Of a DNA stretch of 64,000 bases, positions 34,653-41,966 are shown piece after piece. Each line of letters begins with the position of its first letter. Positions within the stretch are counted from its first letter, which is position 1. This DNA is from Arthrobacter oryzae (GTDB taxonomy: Bacteria > Actinomycetota > Actinomycetes > Actinomycetales > Micrococcaceae): NCBI RefSeq assembly GCF_003634095.1, contig NZ_RBIR01000006.1, forward strand, positions 1-64,000. The letters are read 5' to 3'. A program made the translations under genes and the position numbers. The notes below the pieces were generated by a model. That model worked only from the letters and a program-made list of their open reading frames with translations. It did not search any database and was not told the DNA's origin.

Positions 34653-34697
34653 TGCGCTGTGGGGTCCTGCGCTGTGGGGTTCTGCGCTAGGGGGTCC
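34653..34697. repeat. Three 15-bp tandem repeats over the dedA stop codon
   Basis: TGCGCTGTGGGGTCC (34653-34667), TGCGCTGTGGGGTTC (34668-34682) and TGCGCTAGGGGGTCC (34683-34697). The third contains the dedA stop, so duplication probably copied the gene end into the 3' region. Confidence 0.85.
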
Positions 34698-35469
34698 GGC
34701 GCTCTTCTTCGGGCTCGTGCTCTTCAATGAACTCTTCCACGACGTCCGTGCCGTACTTCGCGGCCTGCCGCTTCGCGATGCCGCCGCGGACGACCTCGAT
34801 GGCGATCGGGATCACGGAGACCAGCACGATGGCAATGAAGATGATGTCGAGGTTGTCCTTGACCCACGGCACGGTGTCCCCGAGCGCGTAGCCGAGCAGG
34901 GTGACCCCGCCGCCCCACAGCACCGCGCCGATCACGTTGTAGGTGAAGAACTTGCGCTTGCTCATCTGTGCCACGCCCACGATGACCGGGACGAAGGTGC
35001 GGATGATCGGCACGAAACGCGCCAGGATGAGAGCCTTGCCGCCGTGCTTTTCGAAGAAGGCATGGGCATTCTCCACGTTTTCACGCTTGAACAACTTCGA
35101 ATTTGGCCTGTTGAACAAGGCGGGTCCGGCCGCGGAACCAATCAGGTAGCCGACCTGGTTGCCGACGATGGCGGCGAGGATGATGAGGGCGGTCAGAATC
35201 CAGATGTTGACCTGGATGGTGCCGGTGGCCACGAGCAGACCGGCCGTGAACAGCATGGAGTCCCCGGGCATGAAGAAGCCGATTAGCAGCCCGGTTTCGG
35301 CAAAGATGATGCCGCAGATCAGCAGGACAACCCAAGGTGCGAAGGCCGGATTCGCCAGGAAAACCTGCGGGTTGAGCCAGTCGGGCAGTAAGGAGGCCAG
35401 GTGGGGCTGCACGGGGCCGGCACCGCCGAGGGCGGACACGGCGAGGTCGCTCATTGCTATTGGGTTCAC
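34687..35469 (-). CDS. DedA family membrane protein
   Basis: 260 residues from GTG 35469; TACCCT (35481-35476) 6 nt upstream supports this start, with ATG 35454 as alternative. Core: PWVVLLICGIIFAETGLLIGFFMPGDSMLFTAGLLVATG with the conserved E and the F-x-P-G-[DE] re-entrant motif, NQVGYLIGSAAGPALF, and the GGKALILARFVPIIRTFVPVIVGVAQM arginine/proline motif of the DedA/SNARE-associated fold. DedA proteins are proton-driven membrane factors; some flip undecaprenyl phosphate or phosphatidylethanolamine. The C-terminal 25 residues are acidic. Three 15-bp repeats (34653-34697) span the stop codon. Confidence 0.92.
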   Translation of the reverse strand: MNPIAMSDLAVSALGGAGPVQPHLASLLPDWLNPQVFLANPAFAPWVVLLICGIIFAETGLLIGFFMPGDSMLFTAGLLVATGTIQVNIWILTALIILAAIVGNQVGYLIGSAAGPALFNRPNSKLFKRENVENAHAFFEKHGGKALILARFVPIIRTFVPVIVGVAQMSKRKFFTYNVIGAVLWGGGVTLLGYALGDTVPWVKDNLDIIFIAIVLVSVIPIAIEVVRGGIAKRQAAKYGTDVVEEFIEEHEPEEERRTP

Positions 35470-35533
35470 CAGTTAAGGGTACTTGACCCCCCTCCGTGCG
35501 GGAGGTCCCGCCGTCGGGCGCTAAAGTTGAGCC

Positions 35534-36550
35534 GTGGGTTTGGACTTTACGGCGATCGACTTTGAGACCGCGAACGGCTTCCGCGGTTCACCGTGCGCCG
35601 TTGGCCTGAGCAAGGTCCGCGGCGGCGTCGTCGTAGAGGAGGCCTCCTGGCTCATGCGGCCGCCGGAAAACCACGACACCTTCGATTTCCACAACGTCCG
35701 GATCCACGGCATCCGGTCGGAGCAGGTGGCTGGCCTGCCGCGCTTCGGTGAGCTGTTCCCGGAGATCGGGGCGTTCATTGGCGGGGACGTGCTGGCGGCC
35801 CATAACGCGGCGTTCGATCTCGGCGTGATCCGCTCCGGCCTGGAAGTGTCCGGCCTGCCCGGCCCCGCCTACGATTACGTCTGCACGGTCATGCTGTCGC
35901 GGCGCTGCTACTCCCTGGTGTCCAATTCGCTGCCGTACGCCGCCGAGGAGGCCGGCGTTCCGCTGGTCAATCACCACGACGCGGCCGAGGACGCGCGTGC
36001 CTGTGCCGGCATCCTGATCGACATCGCCGGCCGCAACGGGGCCGCGAGCATTGCGGAACTCCATCTGTCGCTGGGCCTGGCGGTGTCGCACCAGCCGGCC
36101 TTCGATCCCCGGCGCGACCCGTTGTCCAAGGCCACCCTGGCCGCGCTGGAGGCGCTGGCCGGGGGAGCCGCAGCGGCGGCGCCGGGCCGTTCATTCGGTG
36201 CCGGCTGGCCGGAGGAGGGCGCCAACCCTGCCCCCAATGCCGCTGCCAGCCCCGGCCACCCGTTGTTCGGTCAGACCGTCGTCTTCACCGGCGAACTGGC
36301 CATTCCCCGCCCCGAGGCCAAGATCCGCTCGGCCGAGCTGGGCGCCCGGACCGAAAGCCGGGTGACTGCCCGCACCACGGTGCTGGTGGTGGGTGACGGC
36401 TTTGTGGCCGCGGACCTGCGCTCCGGCCGGCTCACCGGCAAGGCGCGCCGGGTCCTGGAGCTGCACGAACGCGGGCGGCGGATCGAAGTGCTGTCCGAAG
36501 GGGAGTTCCTGCAGATGGTCGGCGGGCACGTGGCCGCCACCCCCGCCTGA
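35534..36550 (+). CDS. DEDDh 3'-5' exonuclease with C-terminal BRCT domain
   Basis: 338 residues from GTG 35534. DnaQ-like exonuclease: ExoI motif TAIDFETA (D9, E11), ExoII AHNAAFDLGVI, ExoIII HHDAAEDA. After an Ala/Pro linker comes a BRCT fold (LFGQTVVFTGELAIPRPEAKIRSAELGARTESRVTARTTVLVVGD). The same architecture occurs in actinobacterial DNA polymerase III epsilon-like proteins, so DNA repair or proofreading is likely, but it is not the main DnaQ by proof. TAAAGT (35522-35527) is 6 nt before the GTG, a leaderless signal; it is divergent from dedA with 64 bp between starts. Confidence 0.92.
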   Translation: MGLDFTAIDFETANGFRGSPCAVGLSKVRGGVVVEEASWLMRPPENHDTFDFHNVRIHGIRSEQVAGLPRFGELFPEIGAFIGGDVLAAHNAAFDLGVIRSGLEVSGLPGPAYDYVCTVMLSRRCYSLVSNSLPYAAEEAGVPLVNHHDAAEDARACAGILIDIAGRNGAASIAELHLSLGLAVSHQPAFDPRRDPLSKATLAALEALAGGAAAAAPGRSFGAGWPEEGANPAPNAAASPGHPLFGQTVVFTGELAIPRPEAKIRSAELGARTESRVTARTTVLVVGDGFVAADLRSGRLTGKARRVLELHERGRRIEVLSEGEFLQMVGGHVAATPA

Positions 36551-36623
36551 ACCGGGACCCTCCGGCAGTCACACGGCGCAACAATCATTCCGGCTATGGC
36601 GCACGCGCTCGTAGCCTTGACTG

Positions 36624-37160
36624 ATGAGCAAACTGACGCATGCACCGACTCCCGCCGTGGCGTCCAAGCGCGGAATCGACTGGCGGCGGGTGTTCGCGTT
36701 CCCGAATCCGGTGAACGAGTACTCCGCCCGCATCACGGCCGCCCTGGTGGTGGCGCTCTCCGCAGTGACACTGCTCACCGGTTTCGGCTGGGGGCTCGCC
36801 GTCATTGCGGCGGGGTTCTGGCTGCGCGTGCTGTTCGGTCCGCGGATCTCGCCGCTGGCCCAGCTCTCCGTCAAGGTCCTGACGCCCTGGCTCGGACGGA
36901 CCCGCCTCGTTCCCGGTCCGCCCAAGCGGTTTGCCCAGGGGATCGGCGCCGCCGTGTCCACGGCCGCGGCGGTGCTGCTGGCAGCGGGCCTGGCGCCGGC
37001 GGCGTGGGTCCTCCTTTCCGTGCTGATCGCGGCCGCATCGTTGGAGGCGTTCGCCGGGTTCTGCCTCGGCTGCACCGTTTTCGGCTTCCTGCAGCGCCGC
37101 GGGCTGATCCCCGAGGACGTCTGCGAAGCCTGCAACAACATCTCGCTCCGGCGCGCCTGA
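36624..37160 (+). CDS. DUF4395 membrane protein
   Basis: 178 residues. A polar head (SKRGIDWRRVFAFPNPVNEYSARITAA) then two helix pairs: LVVALSAVTLLTGFGWGLAVIAAGFWLRVLFGPRISPLAQLSVKVL and GIGAAVSTAAAVLLAAGLAPAAWVLLSVLIAAASLEAFAGFCLGCTVFGFL, with C-L-G-C and a tail C-EAC. The F-x-x-G-F-C-[LM]-G-C motif is the DUF4395 hallmark; the cysteines may bind metal or form disulfides. Homologues often neighbour thiosulfate sulfurtransferase or thioredoxin genes, but none is here. TAGCCT lies 6 nt before ATG 36624. Confidence 0.85.
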   Translation: MSKLTHAPTPAVASKRGIDWRRVFAFPNPVNEYSARITAALVVALSAVTLLTGFGWGLAVIAAGFWLRVLFGPRISPLAQLSVKVLTPWLGRTRLVPGPPKRFAQGIGAAVSTAAAVLLAAGLAPAAWVLLSVLIAAASLEAFAGFCLGCTVFGFLQRRGLIPEDVCEACNNISLRRA

Positions 37161-37212
37161 GCCTCGCCTGAGACCGGACGCCCGCGTGCCTGTTTCCCGC
37201 TGACCGGCCGTG

Positions 37213-38445
37213 CTACGAGCCGGTGACGGCGGCCAGCCGTGACGCCATGCCGCGGATGACCTCCGGCGCCTCCAGCGCAGCAAGCCAGCCGGCCGGCAGG
37301 CACTGCTCGCCGTAGTAGGCGCCCAGGATGTTGCCCGCGATTGACGCGGTCGAGTCGCTGTCCCCGCTGTGGTTCACCGCGACGGCGATCGCCGCGCGGA
37401 AGTGGGCCTCAGGCCCGGCAGTTCCGGCCGTGCTAGCCTCCCCGGCTGAAGCTGAAGCTGAAGCTGAACCTGAACCCGCGCCGGCCGCTGTCTCCGTCCC
37501 GCGGGCCGGCTGCCCTTCCGATTCCGGGAGGGTGGCGAGCACCGCGTAGAGGGCGACCGCGAGGGCCTCCTCCGCCACCCATCCCTCGCCGAGCTGGCTG
37601 ACCAGGGCCTCGGGACTGAGCACGCCGCCGGCCGTGGGGGCGTCGCCGGCCAGCCGAAGGACGGCCTCCAGCCGTGCCACCAGATCCGGATCCGGATCCT
37701 CACCCTTCCGCAGGACGCCGCCGCGCAGGCGCCCGAGGGCCGACTCCGTGGCTTCGCGCAGCCCCGCGCCGGAAGCCAGGGCGTGGATGACCAGGCTGAA
37801 AACCCCGGCGCCCTGGCGGGCCGCGGGGTGGCCGTGGGTCAGGGACGCGGCATCGGCACTGAGCTTGTAGACCGTATCGGGTTCGATGTGCGGGATCAGG
37901 CCGAACGGCGCCGAGCGCATCACGGTGCCGCAGCCCTTCGACTCGGGGTTGACGGGCCGCTGGACCGTGCCCATCTCGCCAGTGGCGAGTCCGGTCAGGC
38001 ATGCGTTCCCGGGTGCACGGCGGTTTTTCAGGACGTCCTGGCCGTCGATCCACCGCGGCGGCTGGGCCGGGGCGGACGGCGGCGCCGCCTCGCCCTGGGT
38101 GCCCAGCCAGCGCAAGTACGCGAGCCACAGGCACGCGTTGATGTCCGCGGCCACACCGTCATTGGCCCATTCCAGCGCCTCAAGGAGGCCGTCTGCCGTG
38201 TACAGCGTCATTTGCGTGTCGTCCGAAAACGGGGTGCCGGCGTCGAGCGCGGAGAAATCCTGCAGGCCCGCGGGTCCGAACCGGGCCCTGATCGCGGCGA
38301 TGTCGTCGAATTCGACGGCATAGCCGAGCGCATCGCCGAGCGCACCGCCCAGGAGGCAGCCGTGGATCCGCGAGCCGTGCGCGGGGGTGCCTGACGGGCC
38401 GGGTGCTGGGGCTGGTGCGGGGGCGGTGCCGGGCTCGTTGCTCAT
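37213..38445 (-). CDS. ADP-ribosylglycohydrolase family protein
   Basis: 410 residues from ATG 38445 (GAGGAC upstream, and a TAAATT box 7 nt away). DraG/ARH fold: RIHGCLLGGALGDALGYAVEF, TPFSDDTQMTLYTADGLLEAL with the first metal-binding acidic pair, ESKGCGTVMRSAPFGLI, and VAVNHSGDSDSTASIAGNILGAYYG with the second D-S-D. These bind two Mg ions and cleave ADP-ribose from protein, DNA or ADP-ribosylated drugs. A Ser/Ala insert encoded by hexanucleotide repeats precedes the last motif. No ADP-ribosyltransferase gene is nearby, so the target is unknown. Confidence 0.92.
   Translation of the reverse strand: MSNEPGTAPAPAPAPGPSGTPAHGSRIHGCLLGGALGDALGYAVEFDDIAAIRARFGPAGLQDFSALDAGTPFSDDTQMTLYTADGLLEALEWANDGVAADINACLWLAYLRWLGTQGEAAPPSAPAQPPRWIDGQDVLKNRRAPGNACLTGLATGEMGTVQRPVNPESKGCGTVMRSAPFGLIPHIEPDTVYKLSADAASLTHGHPAARQGAGVFSLVIHALASGAGLREATESALGRLRGGVLRKGEDPDPDLVARLEAVLRLAGDAPTAGGVLSPEALVSQLGEGWVAEEALAVALYAVLATLPESEGQPARGTETAAGAGSGSASASASAGEASTAGTAGPEAHFRAAIAVAVNHSGDSDSTASIAGNILGAYYGEQCLPAGWLAALEAPEVIRGMASRLAAVTGS
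37445..37474. repeat. Hexanucleotide microsatellite in the ADP-ribosylglycohydrolase gene
   Basis: Four perfect GCTGAA units and one CCTGAA unit in direct succession on the plus strand, encoding the S-A-S-A run on the minus strand. In frame, so unit gain or loss would change loop length without breaking the gene. Confidence 0.9.
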
Positions 38446-38698
38446 GTCCTCAAATTTACCCGCCACGGCCCGTCGCGACCCAATGCCGGCGTTCACGTGC
38501 CGCCGTTCCCGGGCCGCGGTTCCCGGACGGGGTTTCCGGGCGCGGGTGCCCCGCCGGTATTGCCCGCTGCTATTGCCGTGCCGCGGGCAGGTGGCACGGA
38601 ACGCCGGTAGGGTGCTGTTAGGACCCCTCCAGCGGTCAGGTGGAGCACCCGCGGGCGGCGCATGAGCCGGGCCGGGCAAGCCGAATAGAAGGAATCGA

Positions 38699-39055
38699 AT
38701 GCGCGAACCAGCGTGGCGGAAGACCGGGATCACGCCCGACTACAGATTTTCCCTTGCCAACGAACGGACGTTCCTGGCCTGGATCCGCACGTCGCTGGCC
38801 CTGATTGCCGGTGCGCTTGCGATCGACCAGCTGGCCCCCGAGATCGCGCCCGCACCGGTGCGGATCGTCTTGTGCGTCATCCTCGCGTTCCTGGGTGCAG
38901 GACTGGCCGTCCTGTCCTACCACCGCTGGGGACTCATGGAGGCGGCCATGCGGCACAACCGGGAGCTGCCTTTTTCCTGGCTGATGCTGGTGATGACGAT
39001 CGGCGTCGCGGCCGCAGCACTGGTGTTCGCTGTGCTGATCCTGGTGGTGCGGTGA
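38699..39055 (+). CDS. DUF202 membrane protein (YidH family)
   Basis: 118 residues, three membrane helices. The signature DYRFSLANERTFLAWIRTSLALIAGALAIDQL (N-E-R-T-F-L-A-W-x-R-T) is that of YidH/DUF202. An AGAAGGA ribosome site precedes ATG 38699. The next gene starts within its stop codon and belongs to the same family. Function unknown; DUF202 also occurs as the membrane part of some VTC-like proteins. Confidence 0.9.
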   Translation: MREPAWRKTGITPDYRFSLANERTFLAWIRTSLALIAGALAIDQLAPEIAPAPVRIVLCVILAFLGAGLAVLSYHRWGLMEAAMRHNRELPFSWLMLVMTIGVAAAALVFAVLILVVR

Positions 39056-39390
39056 GCCCTGACGCGGCCCGGGATCCCGGGCTGCAGCCTGAGCGGACGT
39101 CACTGGCCTGGCGCCGGACCCTGCTGGCCCTCGTCGTCGCGGACCTGCTGATCTGGCGCAGCTGGGCGCTCGCCGCGTCCCGGGGCGCTGGGGGTCCCGT
39201 TGACTATCTCGGGATCTGCGCGCTGGTCGCCGGGGCGGCCACCGTGATCCTTGGCCTGTGCGTGCTGGTCCGGGGGCGGGAACTCCGGCAGTCCTCGGCG
39301 GCGCCGCCGGCAGTGCTCCTGCGCTGGGCTGCCTCCGCCGTGGTGGCACTTGCGGCCAGCGCCGTAGCTGCGGTGGCGCTGGGACGCTGA
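39052..39390 (+). CDS. Second DUF202-like membrane protein
   Basis: 112 residues from GTG 39052, overlapping the first DUF202 gene by 4 bp (GTGA). LQPERTSLAWRRTLLALVVADLLIWRSWAL has the shortened E-R-T-x-L-A-W-x-R-T motif; two more helices follow. Tandem, diverged DUF202 genes are usual and the two products probably form a heteromeric membrane complex. Confidence 0.88.
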   Translation: MSPDAARDPGLQPERTSLAWRRTLLALVVADLLIWRSWALAASRGAGGPVDYLGICALVAGAATVILGLCVLVRGRELRQSSAAPPAVLLRWAASAVVALAASAVAAVALGR

Positions 39391-39690
39391 ACCGGGACAC
39401 ACTTTGGGGACGTTGAACCGGGACACGCTGCCACGGGCAGAACTTCGACCACTGCCGGGGGCCGCAGCAGGCCGTCGGGCCGGCGCCTGGGGCGGTCCAC
39501 CTTGGCCGGGAAATCGGCACCACGCCGTGGAGCCGCAATCCAGCGAACATCCAGACTTCGCTGGCAGACTGCAGGCGAAGCTACACTCCGGCGGGGTAAT
39601 GCCACGTCCGGACCACCACCCGGCGGCGGGCCTGCCATGGGGCAACTGCAGCCCGCAGGCGCGCCGCCACCAGCAAAGGAACTCCTCACT
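39391..39690. promoter_or_regulatory. 300-bp gap before the aquaporin gene
   Basis: No gene supported. A 13-bp direct repeat TGAACCGGGACAC occurs at 39388-39400 (overlapping the DUF202 stop) and 39414-39426. Several GC-rich inverted repeats are present but no convincing -35/-10 pair. The 3' end holds the AAAGGA ribosome site of the aquaporin gene. Confidence 0.3.
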
Positions 39691-40704
39691 ATGACTCTGC
39701 TTGCGCCAGCCCCCGACACCGCGGGCGTCCAGCCCGCCAGCGACGATTCGGCCCGGCCCGGACTCGTGGCCCGGCTGGCCGCCGAGGCATTCGGGACCCT
39801 GCTGGTCGTGGTGGCGGGGTTGGGCGTGCTGCTGTTCACGCTTCCGCAGTCCAATCCCCTCCCCGCAGCCCTGGCCGCGGGCGTGGCTCTGACCGCGGCC
39901 ATGCTGGCGGTCGGCTACGTTTCGGGCGGACACTTCAACCCCGCCATCACCGTGGGCAACGCCATCGCCGGGCGGATGCGGCTCACCGACGCCGCGGCTT
40001 ACATCGGCGCGCAGCTTGTGGGCGCCGTGCTTGGCGCCGTCGCCCTATTCGGCGTCCTGCGCACCGTACCGAAAATCGATGACTCCCAGGCCGCGTTCGC
40101 CACCGTCACGGCCGGGTTTGGAGAACACTCGATCATCCAGGTGCCCCTGGCCGGCGTCCTGCTCGTGGAGGTCCTGGGTACGGCCCTGCTCGTAGCCGTC
40201 TTCCTCGCCACGACGGCGCGCCGGAACCCCGCCAAGGCCGCTGCCCCCTTCGCGGTCGGCCTGACGGCGGCGATGCTCCTGCAGCTGGGGCAGGCGATCG
40301 GCAATGTTCCGTTCAACCCGGCCCGGGCCACGGCATCGGCCATCTTCAGCGGCCCGGATGCGCTGGGGCAGCTGTGGCTGTTCTGGGTGGCACCCGTGGT
40401 GGGCGCGGCCATCGCCGGACTGGTTTTCCGCGGCTTCGCCCAGTCGGTTGCCCGGCCGGCTTCTCCTGCAAATGCCGGACCGGCAAGCCGGTCCAGGGCT
40501 GACACGGCCGCCGACACGGAGTCGGTCCATGAGGAGGCGCACAAGCAGGAACTCACGGCTGCACGGGCGGGCAGGGACGCGGCAGCGTCGACTGACCCGG
40601 AGCCCGCCGCGGCTGAGCCGGCGGGCGCCGCGCGTAGGGGCGAGGACACGGCCTCCGGCGAGGACGAGGCGCGCAGTTTCTTCGACCGCAAGGGCGGCAA
40701 GTAA
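39691..40704 (+). CDS. Major intrinsic protein (aquaporin Z-like) with long charged tail
   Basis: 337 residues from ATG 39691 (AAAGGA upstream). Two NPA boxes, SGGHFNPAITVG (N83-P84-A85) and NVPFNPARAT (N209-P210-A211), with six membrane helices, define a water or small-solute channel. His after the first Gly pair and Arg after the second NPA fit the aquaporin selectivity filter better than glycerol facilitators. The last 85 residues (SPANAGPASRSRADTAADTESVHEEAHKQELTAARAGRD...DEARSFFDRKGGK) are a hydrophilic extension uncommon in the family; the end is acidic then basic. Confidence 0.9.
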   Translation: MTLLAPAPDTAGVQPASDDSARPGLVARLAAEAFGTLLVVVAGLGVLLFTLPQSNPLPAALAAGVALTAAMLAVGYVSGGHFNPAITVGNAIAGRMRLTDAAAYIGAQLVGAVLGAVALFGVLRTVPKIDDSQAAFATVTAGFGEHSIIQVPLAGVLLVEVLGTALLVAVFLATTARRNPAKAAAPFAVGLTAAMLLQLGQAIGNVPFNPARATASAIFSGPDALGQLWLFWVAPVVGAAIAGLVFRGFAQSVARPASPANAGPASRSRADTAADTESVHEEAHKQELTAARAGRDAAASTDPEPAAAEPAGAARRGEDTASGEDEARSFFDRKGGK

Positions 40705-40766
40705 CCGCCGTCACCCTTCCGGGGTGGTGGCGCAAGAGTGTCGGTGCCACCGGATACCGTAGGAAT

Positions 40767-41966
40767 ATGCGGTTATTGCACACTTCCGACTGGCACCTGG
40801 GCCGTTCCTTCCACGGCGTCGGCATGCTGGACGCCCAGCGCGACTTCATCGATCAGCTCGTGGCGAAAGTCAGGGACGAGGCTGTTGACGTCGTCCTCAT
40901 CGCCGGGGACGTGTACGACCGCGCGCTGCCGGGGGTCGACGTCGTCGGTCTCCTCGATGACGCCCTGGTGCGCCTCACTGGTGCCGGCGCCCAGGTGGTC
41001 CTGACCAGCGGCAACCACGACTCCGCCATCCGGCTGGGGTTCGCCTCGCGGCTGCTCGAACGCGGGGGAGTGCACCTGCGCACGCGGCTGGACGAACTGG
41101 ACCAGCCTGTGCTCCTTCCGCTCGGGGACAGCGCATCCGCCGCGGACCCGGCCGGGACCGGGACGGGGCCGGTACTGGCCATTTACGGCATCCCGTGGCT
41201 CGAGCCCAGGCTCGTCGCCGAACAGCTGGGCGTGGACACCGCGAGCCACTTTGAAGTCACGCGCGCCGCCACCGAACGGATCCGGGAGGACCTCCTCCGC
41301 CGGGGTGCGGCCCGGACCGTCCACTCGGTGGTTTTGGCGCACACCTTCGCGTCCGGCGGCATCAGCTCGGACAGCGAACGCGATCTGAGCATCGGGGGCG
41401 TCGGCGCGGTCCCGCTGGATCTCTTCGACGGCTTCGGCTACACCGCCCTGGGCCACCTCCACGGCCGGCAGGCGCTCTCGCCGTCCGTGCGCTACTCCGG
41501 CTCGCCGCTGGCCTACTCCTTCTCCGAGGCCAAGCACAGCAAAGGCGGCTGGCTCGTGGACGTCGACGCCGATGGCATCGGCGAGGTCCGCGAAGTCCTC
41601 TGGACCGCACCCCGGGCCCTCGCCGTGCTGCGCGGAAAACTGGAGGACCTGCTGGACTCGGCGGACCTCGCGTGGGCCGAGGACGCCTACTGCCAGATCA
41701 CGCTGACGGATGCCGCGCGGCCCGCCCTGGCCATGGACCGGCTGCGGGCCCGGTTCCCGGACACCCTGGTGCTCGGCTTCGATCCCGAGGGTGCCGGTGC
41801 GGCGCCGAAGGCCAGCTACAGCAGCAGGCTCGCCGAAGCTGACGACGACCTCTCCGTCTGCTGCGGCTTCCTGGAGCACGTCCGGGGCCGGCCCGCGTCC
41901 GACGCCGAATCAGGGGTGCTCGCCGAGGCCCTCGAAGCTGTGCGCCTGGAAGGAGTGTCCCGGTGA
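40767..41966 (+). CDS. sbcD: Exonuclease subunit SbcD (Mre11-like)
   Basis: 399 residues. Metallophosphoesterase nuclease subunit of SbcCD, which cleaves DNA hairpins and protein-blocked ends. Motifs: LLHTSDWHLGRSFHG, IAGDVYDRALP, LTSGNHDSAIRL, VVLAHTF and GHLHGRQ, all metal or phosphate ligands. TACCGT (40755-40760) lies 6 nt before ATG 40767, consistent with leaderless transcription of the pair. Its stop overlaps the sbcC GTG by 4 bp. Confidence 0.97.
   Translation: MRLLHTSDWHLGRSFHGVGMLDAQRDFIDQLVAKVRDEAVDVVLIAGDVYDRALPGVDVVGLLDDALVRLTGAGAQVVLTSGNHDSAIRLGFASRLLERGGVHLRTRLDELDQPVLLPLGDSASAADPAGTGTGPVLAIYGIPWLEPRLVAEQLGVDTASHFEVTRAATERIREDLLRRGAARTVHSVVLAHTFASGGISSDSERDLSIGGVGAVPLDLFDGFGYTALGHLHGRQALSPSVRYSGSPLAYSFSEAKHSKGGWLVDVDADGIGEVREVLWTAPRALAVLRGKLEDLLDSADLAWAEDAYCQITLTDAARPALAMDRLRARFPDTLVLGFDPEGAGAAPKASYSSRLAEADDDLSVCCGFLEHVRGRPASDAESGVLAEALEAVRLEGVSR

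Noticed and set aside
38636..39550. 304-codon minus-strand ORF over the DUF202 pair
   Set aside because: Arg/Pro/Gln-rich shadow of two well-supported membrane genes with the DUF202 motif.
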